Assembly: GCA_016926135.1 (NCBI GenBank)
Contig: JAFGPH010000433.1
Span: 1 to 64,000 of the forward strand
Source of the DNA: Deltaproteobacteria bacterium
GTDB lineage: Bacteria > Desulfobacterota > DSM-4660 > Desulfatiglandales > HGW-15
Length of the DNA stretch: 64,000 nucleotides
Direction: 5' to 3'
A model generated the notes under the pieces. That model saw only the letters and a program-made list of their open reading frames with translations. It had not been told where the DNA came from and did not search any database. Of this stretch, positions 26,365 to 34,842 are shown in pieces; the first letter of the stretch is position 1; every line of letters begins with the position of its first letter. The translations under genes and the position numbers were made by a program.

Positions 26365-27060
26365 ATGACCGATCACAAAAAGAAACGGGCCTCTCCCAAA
26401 CTCATCTGGATCGCCTCCGGGGGCATCGCGGTGCTCCTCATCGTCGTGGGGGTGGTGGTGGTCAAGATGCTCATCTCCGACGACGCGGCCAAGAGGAGAC
26501 AGATGATCCAGATGGTGACCCTGATCAAGCCCCCACCTCCGCCTCCTCCACCGGAGAAGCCGCCCGAGCCCGAAATCAAGAAACAGGAGGTCATCGAGGA
26601 AAAGCCCGACAAGCCCGAGCCCGAAGAGAGCAAGGACAGCCAGGATGACAAACCCGCAGGGGACCAACTCGGCCTGGATGCGGATGGCACCGCTGGTTCG
26701 GACGGCTTTGGCCTGGTCGGGAAAAAGGGCGGAAGGGCACTGATCGGCGGGGACATGGGAAGCCAGTCCCTTCTCAGGAGGTACGCCTGGTACACCCAGA
26801 TCCTGCAGGATGAGATCCGCCAGAAGGTGAAGAAGAGACTGGATGAGGCCGGCGGCATCCCCAAGGGCAAGTTTCAGACCCTGGTGCGAATCGTGCTGGA
26901 CGAGCAGGGAAGTATCCTCAGCTTCGACATTGTGGGCTCCTCGGGCAATCACAAGATGGATGATGCGGTGAAGGAGACCCTCGCCTCCGCGCGCGTTCAG
27001 GAGCCCCCGCCCGAGGGCATGCCCAAGGCCATGAAGCTTCGGATCAGCTCGCAAGGATGA
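26365..27060 (+). CDS. TonB-like energy transducer
   Basis: 231 residues. An N-terminal membrane anchor (about residues 13-38) is followed by a proline-rich spacer (KPPPPPPPPEKPPEPE), an acidic/lysine spacer, and a C-terminal TonB/TolA-type domain (about 145-231) with VRIVLDEQGSILSFDIVGSS and the terminal MPKAMKLRI. TonB proteins carry energy from the ExbB/ExbD motor to outer-membrane proteins. The candidate targets here are TpsB, TpsA or the downstream porin, none of which is a classical TonB-dependent receptor, so the partner is open. Confidence 0.88.
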   Translation: MTDHKKKRASPKLIWIASGGIAVLLIVVGVVVVKMLISDDAAKRRQMIQMVTLIKPPPPPPPPEKPPEPEIKKQEVIEEKPDKPEPEESKDSQDDKPAGDQLGLDADGTAGSDGFGLVGKKGGRALIGGDMGSQSLLRRYAWYTQILQDEIRQKVKKRLDEAGGIPKGKFQTLVRIVLDEQGSILSFDIVGSSGNHKMDDAVKETLASARVQEPPPEGMPKAMKLRISSQG

Positions 27061-27064
27061 CAGG

Positions 27065-27120
27065 ATTGAATCGGAACGATTGTGGAATGGTGGAATGCTG
27101 GAATTGTGGAATTGAGAGAT
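27065..27120. repeat. Short word repeat (GGAATGGT type)
   Basis: About 50 bp of GGAATG/GGAATT words with drifting 9-10 bp spacing (GTGGAATGGTGGAATGCTGG). It lies between the tonB-like and porin genes and is not coding. Confidence 0.55.
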
Positions 27121-27238
27121 CTTGCAGAGGCGTTCTTCTCAGCCCCTGCGGCCCCGCAATAGCCTGCGGGACAAGCGGGGTCTTCGATCTGCAGGGAATG
27201 GGATTCAACCGCTGACAACAAACCATGGACAGCACAGT

Positions 27239-28882
27239 ATGACTAGACCAACGAGCTTCATGATCACGATGTCTTTCCTCTGCCTCCTGCTCTGCTCCAC
27301 CGCGGCGTGGGCCAAGGAAAGCGAACCCTCCTTCGACAGTATCGAGGCCCTGGTGGAGATCCTCCAGCAGAAGGGCGTCATGAGCAGGGAGGAGGCCCAG
27401 CGGTTCGTGGACCGATACAGGAAGCACGGTGGCCCCCCGCCCGGCAGGGTGGTGAGGCTCATCCCCGAAGAAAAGGAGATGGAACTGGCCGAGAGGATCG
27501 CCCAGGACGTGACGGCTCGGGTGACGGAAGACCTCAAGAAGGTGAAAGCGGACCTTCATTACGCGTCGGACGATCTCATGCAGCGCTCCCGGAACACCAA
27601 CCTGCGAGTGGAGCAACTGGAGAAAAAAGTGACCGAGGATGTGGAGGCAAAGCTCAGAAAATCCTCCTGGGCCCAGAGGATCCGTTGGGGCGGGGACATC
27701 CGGCTTCGGTACCAGGCCGACTACTTTGACGAAAACAACGCAGACCTTCTGAAACCGGACAACCCCACGGAGCTCATGAACACCAAGGAGGACAGGAAGC
27801 GCTACCGGGGCCGTCTCCGCCTCGCAGCGGTCGCCACGCTCCTTGAGGACCGGGAGGTCAATGTGGGCAAGGTAGAGGTCGGGGTGGGCATTGCCACGGG
27901 CAACGAGAAGGACCCGGTTTCCACCAACGACACCTTCGGCGACTATTACAACAAGGACGGCATCATGCTGGACCTGGCCTACCTCAAGTGGACCTACAAG
28001 CCCGAACTTCCCATATGGGACAAGATCCCGGAGATCTCGCTCATCGGCGGCCGTATGCCCAACCCCTTCTACTCCACCGACCTGGTGTGGGACCAGGATC
28101 TCCGGCTAGAGGGCTTTGCCCTGGGTTTGAAGACCGACACCCTGGACTCCAACCCCTGGAAGGGCCACCTGACCCTGGGCGCCTTTCCCCTCCAAGAGGA
28201 GGAGTTCACACAGGACGACAAATGGCTCTATGCCGGGCAGGCAGGGGTTGCATACAGGCAGGCCATGGGGCTGAGCTTCAAATTGGGTGTAGCGCTTTAC
28301 GACTACAAGAATATTGTGGGCATGGCCAATGACCCGTTCCGGCCGAACCTGCTGAACTGGACTGCGCCGCAATTCCAACAGAAGGGAAACACCCTCTTCG
28401 ATATCGATCCGACCGCCGGGATCAGGACGGCCCTGGCATCCGAGTACAAGCTTCTGAACGTGACCGGGATCCTGGACTACGACTACTGGTTCCCCATTCA
28501 CATCATGCTGACCGGAGACTATGTGAAAAACAGGGGTTTTGACGTGAACGACGTCTCCCGCCGGACCGGCAACCCCAACGTGAAGGAGGAGACGACGGGT
28601 TACCAGGTCGGTTTGACCGTGGGGTATCCCCAGACTACGGCCTTCGGGGAATGGAACCTCTCCTTGTTCTACAAGTACCTGGAGGCGGACGCGGTGCTGG
28701 ACGCCTTCACGGATTCGGATTTCCACCTGGGCGGCACCAATGCCGAGGGGTGGATCCTGGGGGGACAACTCGGGGTGTACAAGAACGTGTGGCTGAGGAT
28801 GCGCTGGTTCGGCACCGATGAGATCGAGGGGCCGCCCCTGGCGATCGACACGCTGCAGGTGGATCTGAACGCCAAGTTCTAG
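27239..28882 (+). CDS. Putative outer-membrane porin
   Basis: 547 residues. A signal peptide (about residues 8-24, MSFLCLLLCSTAAWA) is followed by a short helical segment with LVEILQQKGVMSREEAQRFV (the N-terminal signature of this putative-porin family), a coiled coil (about 80-135), and a ~400-residue beta-barrel that ends in an aromatic residue (VDLNAKF), as expected for Bam-dependent barrels. Alternating YRxRLR and GVGIATG strands are visible. The substrate is unknown. The position after ExbB/ExbD/TonB genes makes it a candidate energised partner. The start is ATG 27239; the upstream part of the ORF is repeat sequence. Confidence 0.82.
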   Translation: MTRPTSFMITMSFLCLLLCSTAAWAKESEPSFDSIEALVEILQQKGVMSREEAQRFVDRYRKHGGPPPGRVVRLIPEEKEMELAERIAQDVTARVTEDLKKVKADLHYASDDLMQRSRNTNLRVEQLEKKVTEDVEAKLRKSSWAQRIRWGGDIRLRYQADYFDENNADLLKPDNPTELMNTKEDRKRYRGRLRLAAVATLLEDREVNVGKVEVGVGIATGNEKDPVSTNDTFGDYYNKDGIMLDLAYLKWTYKPELPIWDKIPEISLIGGRMPNPFYSTDLVWDQDLRLEGFALGLKTDTLDSNPWKGHLTLGAFPLQEEEFTQDDKWLYAGQAGVAYRQAMGLSFKLGVALYDYKNIVGMANDPFRPNLLNWTAPQFQQKGNTLFDIDPTAGIRTALASEYKLLNVTGILDYDYWFPIHIMLTGDYVKNRGFDVNDVSRRTGNPNVKEETTGYQVGLTVGYPQTTAFGEWNLSLFYKYLEADAVLDAFTDSDFHLGGTNAEGWILGGQLGVYKNVWLRMRWFGTDEIEGPPLAIDTLQVDLNAKF

Positions 28883-28965
28883 GAATGGGCAAGATGAAAC
28901 TTGAAATTGGAAATTCGGGAGCCTCTCGCAGAGCCCGCAGAGGGCGCAGGGGTTCCTACGGTTCT

Positions 28966-29012
28966 CAATGATCAATCATCAATCGCCAATCGCCAATCGT
29001 CATTCAAGAGGC
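28966..29012. repeat. Short word repeat (CAATCATCAATCGCC type)
   Basis: Irregular tandem words (ATCAATCATCAATCGCCAAT and a following CGCCAATCG) between the porin and coiled-coil genes, next to a CGCAGAGCCCGCAGAGGGCG word at 28925. The upstream part of the following ORF is made of these repeats, which is why the later ATG was chosen. Confidence 0.55.
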
Positions 29013-29032
29013 CACGGACAACGGACCCCTGC

Positions 29033-29752
29033 ATGAAGAATGCGCTCAAAGTTCTTCTGATCATCGCCGTCGGGCTTTCCGTCGGCCTCGCCCTCGGGTA
29101 TCTCAGGCTCCGCCAGGAGCGGGCCGTGAGCGCCGAGAAGATCCTCAAGCTCGAGCAGCGGGCCGATCTCCTCCACAAGCGCTACACGGAACAGAAGGCC
29201 CTGGAGGCCTCGCTTCTCCGCACCAAGGTGATGCTGGAAGGCCAGAAGCGGGCGGTCCAGGGTGAAATGGACAAACTGGAAGAGGAGAAGAAGGTCATTC
29301 TGGAGGAGAAGGCCCGGCTTGCGGAGATGAGCAGTGGGCTCCAGGCCAGGATCTCCGGCCTGGAGCAAAGACTCAAGGACGCCCAGGACCGTCACGCCGG
29401 GATCAAGGCGGAAAAGGAGACCCTGGATAAGATGCACCGCAAGGCCCTGGAGGACCACAAGAACCAAATGGCCAAGCTCAATGCGCAAAAGAAAGGGATG
29501 GAGAACGACTTCAAAGCCGCTCTGAGCGAAAAGGAGCAGAAACTCGGCCGCTGTGCCTCCCACAACCAGAAGCTCTCGGCCGCTGCGGAAGAATTGCTCC
29601 AGCGATACGAAAACAAGGGGGTTTTCACCTCTGTGCTCCAGAGAGAACCGTTCACCCAGATTCGAAGGGTGGAGATCGAGAACCTGATCGACGAGTACCG
29701 GACCAGGATCGAGGACAACAGGCTGGAGAAGAAGGCCAGGAAGTCAGAGTAG
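29033..29752 (+). CDS. Membrane-anchored coiled-coil protein
   Basis: 239 residues. One N-terminal membrane helix (about residues 5-24, LKVLLIIAVGLSVGLALGYL) is followed by an almost continuous coiled coil (about 35-205) rich in Glu, Lys, Leu and Gln, and a C-terminal helical cap with TQIRRVEIENLIDEYRTRIE. It probably spans the periplasm from the inner membrane. As the last gene of the two-partner secretion/Ton cluster it could brace the energised complex (inference). No enzymatic motif. The start is ATG 29033, because the ORF upstream is repeat sequence. Confidence 0.75.
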   Translation: MKNALKVLLIIAVGLSVGLALGYLRLRQERAVSAEKILKLEQRADLLHKRYTEQKALEASLLRTKVMLEGQKRAVQGEMDKLEEEKKVILEEKARLAEMSSGLQARISGLEQRLKDAQDRHAGIKAEKETLDKMHRKALEDHKNQMAKLNAQKKGMENDFKAALSEKEQKLGRCASHNQKLSAAAEELLQRYENKGVFTSVLQREPFTQIRRVEIENLIDEYRTRIEDNRLEKKARKSE

Positions 29753-29931
29753 CCATATTTCTCTGAGAATTGGAGGATCGCTCGCACTCAACTGATATCA
29801 CTCACATTCCCGCGGGCGCCGGTCTTTTCACCAAGAAACAACCTGGAGTCCAAGCTCAGGCAGCCCTGGAGGCAGGGTATGGCAGGGACCTTGGCCGGAG
29901 CCATCGGCAGCGATTCAACAACACCCTCCTG

Positions 29932-29969
29932 CTCACCATTTTTTATTGGAGCGCTAATGATTCGCAAAC
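29932..29969 (+). promoter_or_regulatory. PhoB-type box (4 repeats)
   Basis: CTCAC, TTATT, CTAAT and CAAAC at exact 11-bp intervals, ending about 53 bp before the start of the PEP-CTERM gene at 30023. Confidence 0.6.
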
Positions 29970-30022
29970 ACTCGCAGGTCAATGTGACTGTCAAATCCCT
30001 GCAGAAAAAGGGGACCAGAGCG

Positions 30023-30823
30023 ATGAAGCGACAGACCACCATAAAGGCTGCCCTTTTGCTTGGCGTCACATGGCTGTGCCTCCATCTTGGGGCCGACGCG
30101 GGCCGCGCCTTCACCTTTGTGACCTACGCTGATCCTTCATACGTGAGCATGGCGCGGGTGCAGTTAGGGATCGAATCAACGCTCGATTACAACAATGCGC
30201 CCTTTGCCGATGCCTACGCGGCATCGGGGGGTTCATGGGGCCGCAGTCGGCGGGGCTCGGGTTACGCAATCTCCAACGGTTACCAGGTTGACCAGGATGG
30301 CACGAGATACTCCCGTGTTCTCTTTTCCCAGGATGGCCTCACGCAAGGGTATCTCGCCGGTTCTCCGGGCTTCCTGTACGCCCAGGCATCCTCTCTGGCA
30401 GACTACACCCTCATGCTCATCGGCGGCCAGGGTGCGGCGCAGGTGAATCTTGCTGTTTCTACCGGCAGCAACTACCTCATCGACCAAATCCATTCCATCA
30501 AGATCTATGATGGAATCGTGGATGGAGACGGAAACCTTCTGCCGGAGGCGCTGTGGCGCGATATTTTTTCCTGGGATGACGGAAACACACCCTCCGGGGT
30601 TCTGAGCCTGGCTTTTAACAGCCCGTTTCTTGTGCGCACGGAGTCAGGGGTCAACGTAGCCCGCACATCTCTCGGGAGTGTCGATTACCAGTCCACCTTG
30701 AACTTCACCATCGACGTTGCAGAGACGCTTGTGCCGGTTCCCCTTCCATCGACACTTGTTCTCATGTTTTTTGCCATGGGTGCTGGTCTTTGGGGCAGAA
30801 ACTGGGCCATACGGACCCGGTGA
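30023..30823 (+). CDS. PEP-CTERM (VPLPS-type) exported protein
   Basis: 266 residues. A signal peptide (AALLLGVTWLCLHLGADAGR) and a C-terminal sorting tag, VPVPLPSTLVLMFFAMGAGL then basic RNWAIRTR. The VPLPS motif plus membrane span plus basic tail fits XrtD-type processing. The mature domain is rich in Ser, Gly, Asn and Tyr, with no recognised fold. The start at 30023 is chosen because it gives a clean signal peptide. A four-repeat regulatory box sits in the leader, so it is probably co-regulated with the EPS export operon. Confidence 0.85.
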   Translation: MKRQTTIKAALLLGVTWLCLHLGADAGRAFTFVTYADPSYVSMARVQLGIESTLDYNNAPFADAYAASGGSWGRSRRGSGYAISNGYQVDQDGTRYSRVLFSQDGLTQGYLAGSPGFLYAQASSLADYTLMLIGGQGAAQVNLAVSTGSNYLIDQIHSIKIYDGIVDGDGNLLPEALWRDIFSWDDGNTPSGVLSLAFNSPFLVRTESGVNVARTSLGSVDYQSTLNFTIDVAETLVPVPLPSTLVLMFFAMGAGLWGRNWAIRTR

Positions 30824-30915
30824 ACGCCTCTTTTTGCACAAGCTTCTAACCTGTTCACAATAAACCCCAAACCCCACTGTTCAATATTAGAGCAAAACAT
30901 AGGAGGGAATATGAC

Positions 30916-31200
30916 ATGGAAAAAAGAAGACATGTGGAAAAGGCCCTGTCCATTTTTCAGTTGACCATAAGGGATGCCTTGTGCCTGCATGAGACCGTGA
31001 AAACGGGAATCATGATGCTCTATGACAGGGCGAGCAACCACAGGGAATTCACTGTGCTGAACCGATCCATACCGTCCGAACTGAGCGGGCGGATCGTTTC
31101 CTGGTTGGAACAACAAACCGATGTAGACGACATCCTCTGGGGCCTGAAATCAAATAAAATGGACGCAGACCAGGCCGCTTCTCATAAAAGGGGCTGTTAG
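30916..31200 (+). CDS. Small hypothetical protein
   Basis: 94 residues with a strong AGGAGGG ribosome-binding site. It is soluble with no signal peptide; helical N-terminal half (LSIFQLTIRDALCLHETVKT) and acidic second half (WLEQQTDVDDILWGLKSNK). No family recognised. A CTAAC preceded by TGCAC 11 bp earlier lies upstream, too weak to call a box. Confidence 0.6.
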   Translation: MEKRRHVEKALSIFQLTIRDALCLHETVKTGIMMLYDRASNHREFTVLNRSIPSELSGRIVSWLEQQTDVDDILWGLKSNKMDADQAASHKRGC

Positions 31201-31364
31201 TCCTCGTTTCCTGCATTCCCGACTCGCCTCGCGATCAACTTTTCCCGGACACCATTGCCTTCCATTGCCAAGTCCCCACTCAAGAGTATCCCTTTCCGTG
31301 CCGATAGTGATCGTGGGAAGGCGATGCCCTCCCCTAATCTCTGAAGTTCCGGGAGGCCTTCTTC

Positions 31365-31934
31365 TTGCGATACGCCCGCAAAGGTTTCTGCACGGTTGGA
31401 AGCTTTGTTTTGCTGCTGTTCCTCCTGAGCGCCTGCCAGACCCCGAGGGGTGTCTCAGGGAACACAACGGGTGACCTCTACTATCAAAAGATCAGGGAAT
31501 GGCAGAACCGCATCCAACGGGAAGGGTGGACCGTAGGTCGCCTGGATGACGTCCTGGGAGAGGCCCTCGGGTTCGTGATCTACCGTCTGGAAATCGACGA
31601 TCACTGGGACACGCCCCACGAGTTTATTCACCGAGGCTTCCAGGGGGACTGCGAGGACATCGCAGTCTTCATGATGGGTACCCTCAGATACCTGCGCTAT
31701 CCGCACCGCGTCAGGGTGCTGGCGGTGCAGGGGGTGTTTACCGGCCATGCCCTCCTGAAAGTGGAGATGCCGGACGGTCTTTGGAGGATCTACGAGACAT
31801 CAGGCCCGGCCCTGAGAGGCGTCAACCCTAACCGCCTGCGCGTCCTCGTGGAATTCGATGAAAGGGAAATCCTCTATCCGGAGCATTCTGAACAAAACGC
31901 CAAGGCCATGCTGGCCTCTAATCCGTATCCCTGA
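31365..31934 (+). CDS. Transglutaminase-like cysteine peptidase lipoprotein
   Basis: 189 residues. A lipoprotein signal (GSFVLLLFLLSAC) precedes a domain with the transglutaminase-like/BTLCP arrangement: catalytic Cys in FQGDCEDIAVFMMGTLRY, His in TGHALLKVEM, and an acidic residue in RIYETSG (Glu where Asp is usual). Such proteins in EPS/adhesin settings act as periplasmic proteases (LapG-like), though that role is inference here. No LapA-type cleavage partner was identified. It converges with, and overlaps by 17 bp, the response-regulator gene on the other strand. Confidence 0.75.
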   Translation: MRYARKGFCTVGSFVLLLFLLSACQTPRGVSGNTTGDLYYQKIREWQNRIQREGWTVGRLDDVLGEALGFVIYRLEIDDHWDTPHEFIHRGFQGDCEDIAVFMMGTLRYLRYPHRVRVLAVQGVFTGHALLKVEMPDGLWRIYETSGPALRGVNPNRLRVLVEFDEREILYPEHSEQNAKAMLASNPYP

Positions 31935-32613
31935 GCCGGTAACCGATGCCCCGCACCGTCTCGATGTTCTTCCCCGCGGTGCCGAGTTTCCTCCTGAGCC
32001 CCACGATCTGGACGTCCACGGATCGATCCGTGACGGCATAGTCCGTGCCCCGGATACCGTCGATGATCTGAGATCGGGTGAACACCCACCCCGGCCGGCG
32101 GGCCAGGAAATTCAGGATGGCGAATTCGGTTAGGGTCAGAATAATTCTTTTGCCGTTTACCCGGACCTCCTGCCGTTTGGGGTCGATGACAATGTCGTGC
32201 AGCGCTACCCTCGGCTCCCCTTCCGCCGGCGCCGCCGCCGGCTTTCTCCGGAGCACCGCCTTGATCCTTGAAATGAGGACCTTCACGCTGAAGGGCTTGG
32301 GGATGTAGTCGTCTGCCCCGAGTTCCAGACCGGCCACGATGTCCGTGTCCTCGCCCTTGGCCGTCAGCATCACGATCGGGACATCCCTGGTGGAAGGATC
32401 GGTTTTCAGCCGCCGTGTCACCTCGAAACCGTCAATCCCGGGCATCATGAGATCCAGCAGGATAAGGGAATAGGTGTTCGACTGAACCGCCTGGAGCGCC
32501 TCCTCGCCGCTGGCGGCGCAAGTGACCTTGAAGCCCTCTCGGGTCAGGTGATAGGTGAGCAGTTCGAGAATGTCTTCTTCGTCGTCAACCACCAGTAGCT
32601 TGGATTTGTCCAT
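31918..32613 (-). CDS. PhoB/OmpR-family response regulator
   Basis: 231 residues. The receiver domain (1-120) has acidic DDEED at 10-14, phospho-acceptor Asp54 in LILLDLMMPG, Thr84 and Lys106 (DDYIPKPFS). A winged-helix effector domain (about 130-231) has the typical TLTEFAILNFLARRPGWVF, a recognition helix with TDRSVDVQIVGLRRKLG and the wing ETVRGIGYRL. This is the PhoB subtype, which binds tandem half-sites 11 bp apart. No histidine kinase gene is adjacent. Four 11-bp repeats lie upstream of its own start, so it is probably autoregulated. The signal sensed is unknown; phosphate is one possibility only. Confidence 0.95.
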   Translation of the reverse strand: MDKSKLLVVDDEEDILELLTYHLTREGFKVTCAASGEEALQAVQSNTYSLILLDLMMPGIDGFEVTRRLKTDPSTRDVPIVMLTAKGEDTDIVAGLELGADDYIPKPFSVKVLISRIKAVLRRKPAAAPAEGEPRVALHDIVIDPKRQEVRVNGKRIILTLTEFAILNFLARRPGWVFTRSQIIDGIRGTDYAVTDRSVDVQIVGLRRKLGTAGKNIETVRGIGYRLRDTD

Positions 32614-32666
32614 TCCGCGATCCTCGGTTCGGCCATTCTCTTCCCTGCGAAATACAACCCCCTTTT

Positions 32667-32704
32667 GTTAGGCTTCTATGAACATTGTCTGAGGATTTCA
32701 TTAG
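32667..32704 (-). promoter_or_regulatory. PhoB-type box (4 repeats), autoregulatory
   Basis: On the minus strand CTAAT, CTCAG, TTCAT and CTAAC stand at exact 11-bp intervals, upstream of the response-regulator gene. A -10-like TATTTC follows 12 bp after the last pentamer, which is how PhoB-activated promoters are usually laid out. Confidence 0.75.
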
Positions 32705-32794
32705 AATGCGCCCAAAGCCCCGCACAGAGGCCATGGCCGATTCCGGTCGCAAACGCTCATGATCGCCCTTACGATCACCCCCGCAGACAAAAAT

Positions 32795-32820
32795 CCCTCT
32801 CCACCAGGCGGGGGAGAGGG
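32795..32820. repeat. CCCTCTCC palindromic repeat, copy 2
   Basis: CCCTCTCC / GGAGAGGG stem around ACCAGGCGGG, related to the element at 4770-4792. It lies in the divergent gap between the regulator and the EPS operon. Confidence 0.55.
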
Positions 32821-32925
32821 CAAGGTTTAGGGGGGTCCATTTTCACGGTAAACCGATCGGCAAACCGAGGTCCGAAGGGATTTGAGGGGTGCTCAGAACG
32901 CCATCGTATTTCTGAAGGCACGAGC

Positions 32926-32963
32926 TTAGCGAGAATCTCACCATACGCTAACCAAATGCCAAC
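32926..32963 (+). promoter_or_regulatory. PhoB-type box (3-4 repeats) of EPS operon
   Basis: TTAGC (weaker), CTCAC, CTAAC and CCAAC at 11-bp intervals, upstream of the Wza-like gene. A TAATGC -10-like element starts 12 bp after the last pentamer. Confidence 0.7.
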
Positions 32964-33040
32964 AAAGCCACCCAATAATGCGATTTTTTACCCCATGTGG
33001 TGCGGGGATGTCGATCCGAATTCTGAACGGCGGGAAGTTC

Positions 33041-33616
33041 ATGACCTACGCGTATTTCTTTCGATTTTTGCTGGGCCTGGTCTTTATCGGGATCACGGGA
33101 GCGCTCCACAGCGTATCCTTTGCCCAGCAGGAGGACCTCTACCGGATCGGGCCAAAAGATACCCTCATCGTGTCGGTGTGGAAGGATGAAAACCTTACCA
33201 GGCAGATCGTGGTCCCCCCGGACGGGGTGATCTCCTTCCCCCTGGTCGATGACATCAAGGCCAAAGACATGACCGTTTCGGAACTCCGTAAAGTCTTGAC
33301 GGAAAGGCTCTCGGAGTTCATCCCCGACCCTACGGTGAACGTCATGCTCATGACCGCCAACAGCATGACCGCCTTCGTGATCGGTAAGGTCATGAAACCG
33401 GGCGAGTTCCCTATCGGCATGGAGAGCAACGTCATGCAGATCCTGGCCATGGCGGGGGGCCTCAACCCTTTTGCAGCATCCACCATGATCCTCATTCTCC
33501 GACAGGCCGGGGGGACAACGGTCAAGGTCCCCTTCAATTACGAGAAGGTGGTCAAGGGGGAGGAGATCGAGCAAAACATCCTCCTCAGGCGGGGAGATGT
33601 GGTGGTGGTGCCGTGA
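33041..33616 (+). CDS. Wza-like polysaccharide export outer-membrane protein
   Basis: 191 residues from the ATG preceded by CGGGAAG. A signal peptide ends at FAQQ. It has a Poly_export domain (about residues 30-110: YRIGPKDTLIVSVWKDENL, DGVISFPLVDDIKAKDMT) and one SLBB domain (about 115-190: AFVIGKVMKPGEFPI, MAGGLNPFA). This is the short PEP-CTERM-locus type of export protein (EpsE-like), much smaller than E. coli Wza, and it lacks a lipobox Cys. It forms the periplasmic/outer-membrane exit channel for the polysaccharide. Its stop overlaps the next GTG start (GTGA). Confidence 0.9.
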   Translation: MTYAYFFRFLLGLVFIGITGALHSVSFAQQEDLYRIGPKDTLIVSVWKDENLTRQIVVPPDGVISFPLVDDIKAKDMTVSELRKVLTERLSEFIPDPTVNVMLMTANSMTAFVIGKVMKPGEFPIGMESNVMQILAMAGGLNPFAASTMILILRQAGGTTVKVPFNYEKVVKGEEIEQNILLRRGDVVVVP

Positions 33617-34842
33617 TATGGCGGTCGATCCTGACCTGGTTCGCCGTCCTGGGCATCCTCTGCCTGTGTTTCGCCCCGAAGATCCAGGCGGCAGACATCA
33701 CCCTCGTCCCGGAACTGGACGTGAGGACCGAATGGAACGACAACGTGGACATGGGCCGATCCGACGAGAGAAGCGACATCATTGCCACCCTGACGCCGTC
33801 TGTAAGCGTCCAGGCCGAGACCGAGCGTTTTAGTCTGAACTCCAGGGTCGGCCTCGGACTGATGCGCTATGCCCATGAGGAGGAAAGGAACACGGAATAC
33901 CTGCGCCTCTCTGCAAACGCCAGGCACTGGGCATATGAGAGACTCCAATTCTCGGCCAATGCCGGCATCACCGAAGACGAGGCCCTTCAGACCGAACTGG
34001 AGGAGACCGGCCTCATTGTGCGAGGGGTCGACCGCCGGCGTTACAATGGGGGAGCGGGGTGCCTGTACGATCTGACCCCCTATTCCACGCTGGGGTTGGA
34101 CGGGAGTCGTCAGAGAACGGAGTACAGCGGGGAAGGGTACGTAGACTCCACGCAGGACTCGCTGAGCCTCACCTACCGGCGAACCCTGTCCGATCAGGTG
34201 AACGGGATCCTGTTCCAGCCCTACTACAGTCGTTACGATTCGGAACGGAGCCAAACGGACAACTACGGGCTTTCCGCGGGATGGACAAGGTCCTGGACCC
34301 AGACCCTCACTTCACAGGCCGTGCTGGGAGTCCGACACACGCGGACCCAATACAGCGTGCTTCAACAAAACGCGGTCTTTGACCCCACCCTGCTGCCCGC
34401 CTTCCCCTACCGGTTCACGGTCGATGAGTTGAAGCTGGAGGAGAGCAACTGGGGCGGGGTGGCGGACATCTCCATGAGTATGAAAGGGGAAAGCCACAGC
34501 CTTTCCGCGGGCTACAAGCGGGACCTGGGCTTTTCCGCGGAAGGGCAGGCCATCGTAGAGGACAGGCTCTACTGGAGCGTGAACCGCGCCTTCAGCGAAA
34601 GGCTCAGTGCAGGCTTTTCCACCGCGCTCTCCCATTCGGAGTCCGAGGGTGAAAGAAGCCGTACGGACGACTGGTATTTCCAAATGACCCCTTCCCTCAG
34701 TTGGAGAATCACCCGGGACCACGTGCTGACCGCCGGCTACGGCTATTCCCGGTCATGGGACGAGGCATCCACCGATGACCGGAGCGCCCGGCGCCACCGA
34801 ATCTGGGCAGGCGTGACTATGAGGTTTCCCCGCAAATGGTGA
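33613..34842 (+). CDS. EPS-locus outer-membrane beta-barrel protein
   Basis: 409 residues with GTG start and 4-bp overlap with the export gene. It has a signal peptide (about residues 1-28). The body is built of amphipathic strands rich in Tyr, Arg and Ser (for example LRLSANARHWAYERLQFSAN and DSLSLTYRRTLSDQV) that end as a barrel strand (RIWAGVTMRFPRKW). It corresponds to the barrel proteins found after EpsE-like genes in PEP-CTERM EPS loci. It probably forms or supports the outer-membrane exit, since the short export protein lacks its own large barrel (inference). Confidence 0.8.
   Translation: MIWRSILTWFAVLGILCLCFAPKIQAADITLVPELDVRTEWNDNVDMGRSDERSDIIATLTPSVSVQAETERFSLNSRVGLGLMRYAHEEERNTEYLRLSANARHWAYERLQFSANAGITEDEALQTELEETGLIVRGVDRRRYNGGAGCLYDLTPYSTLGLDGSRQRTEYSGEGYVDSTQDSLSLTYRRTLSDQVNGILFQPYYSRYDSERSQTDNYGLSAGWTRSWTQTLTSQAVLGVRHTRTQYSVLQQNAVFDPTLLPAFPYRFTVDELKLEESNWGGVADISMSMKGESHSLSAGYKRDLGFSAEGQAIVEDRLYWSVNRAFSERLSAGFSTALSHSESEGERSRTDDWYFQMTPSLSWRITRDHVLTAGYGYSRSWDEASTDDRSARRHRIWAGVTMRFPRKW

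Noticed and set aside
32665..33189. 174-codon ORF over the EPS promoter region
   Set aside because: It runs through the box, palindromic repeat and the start of the Wza-like gene in another frame.
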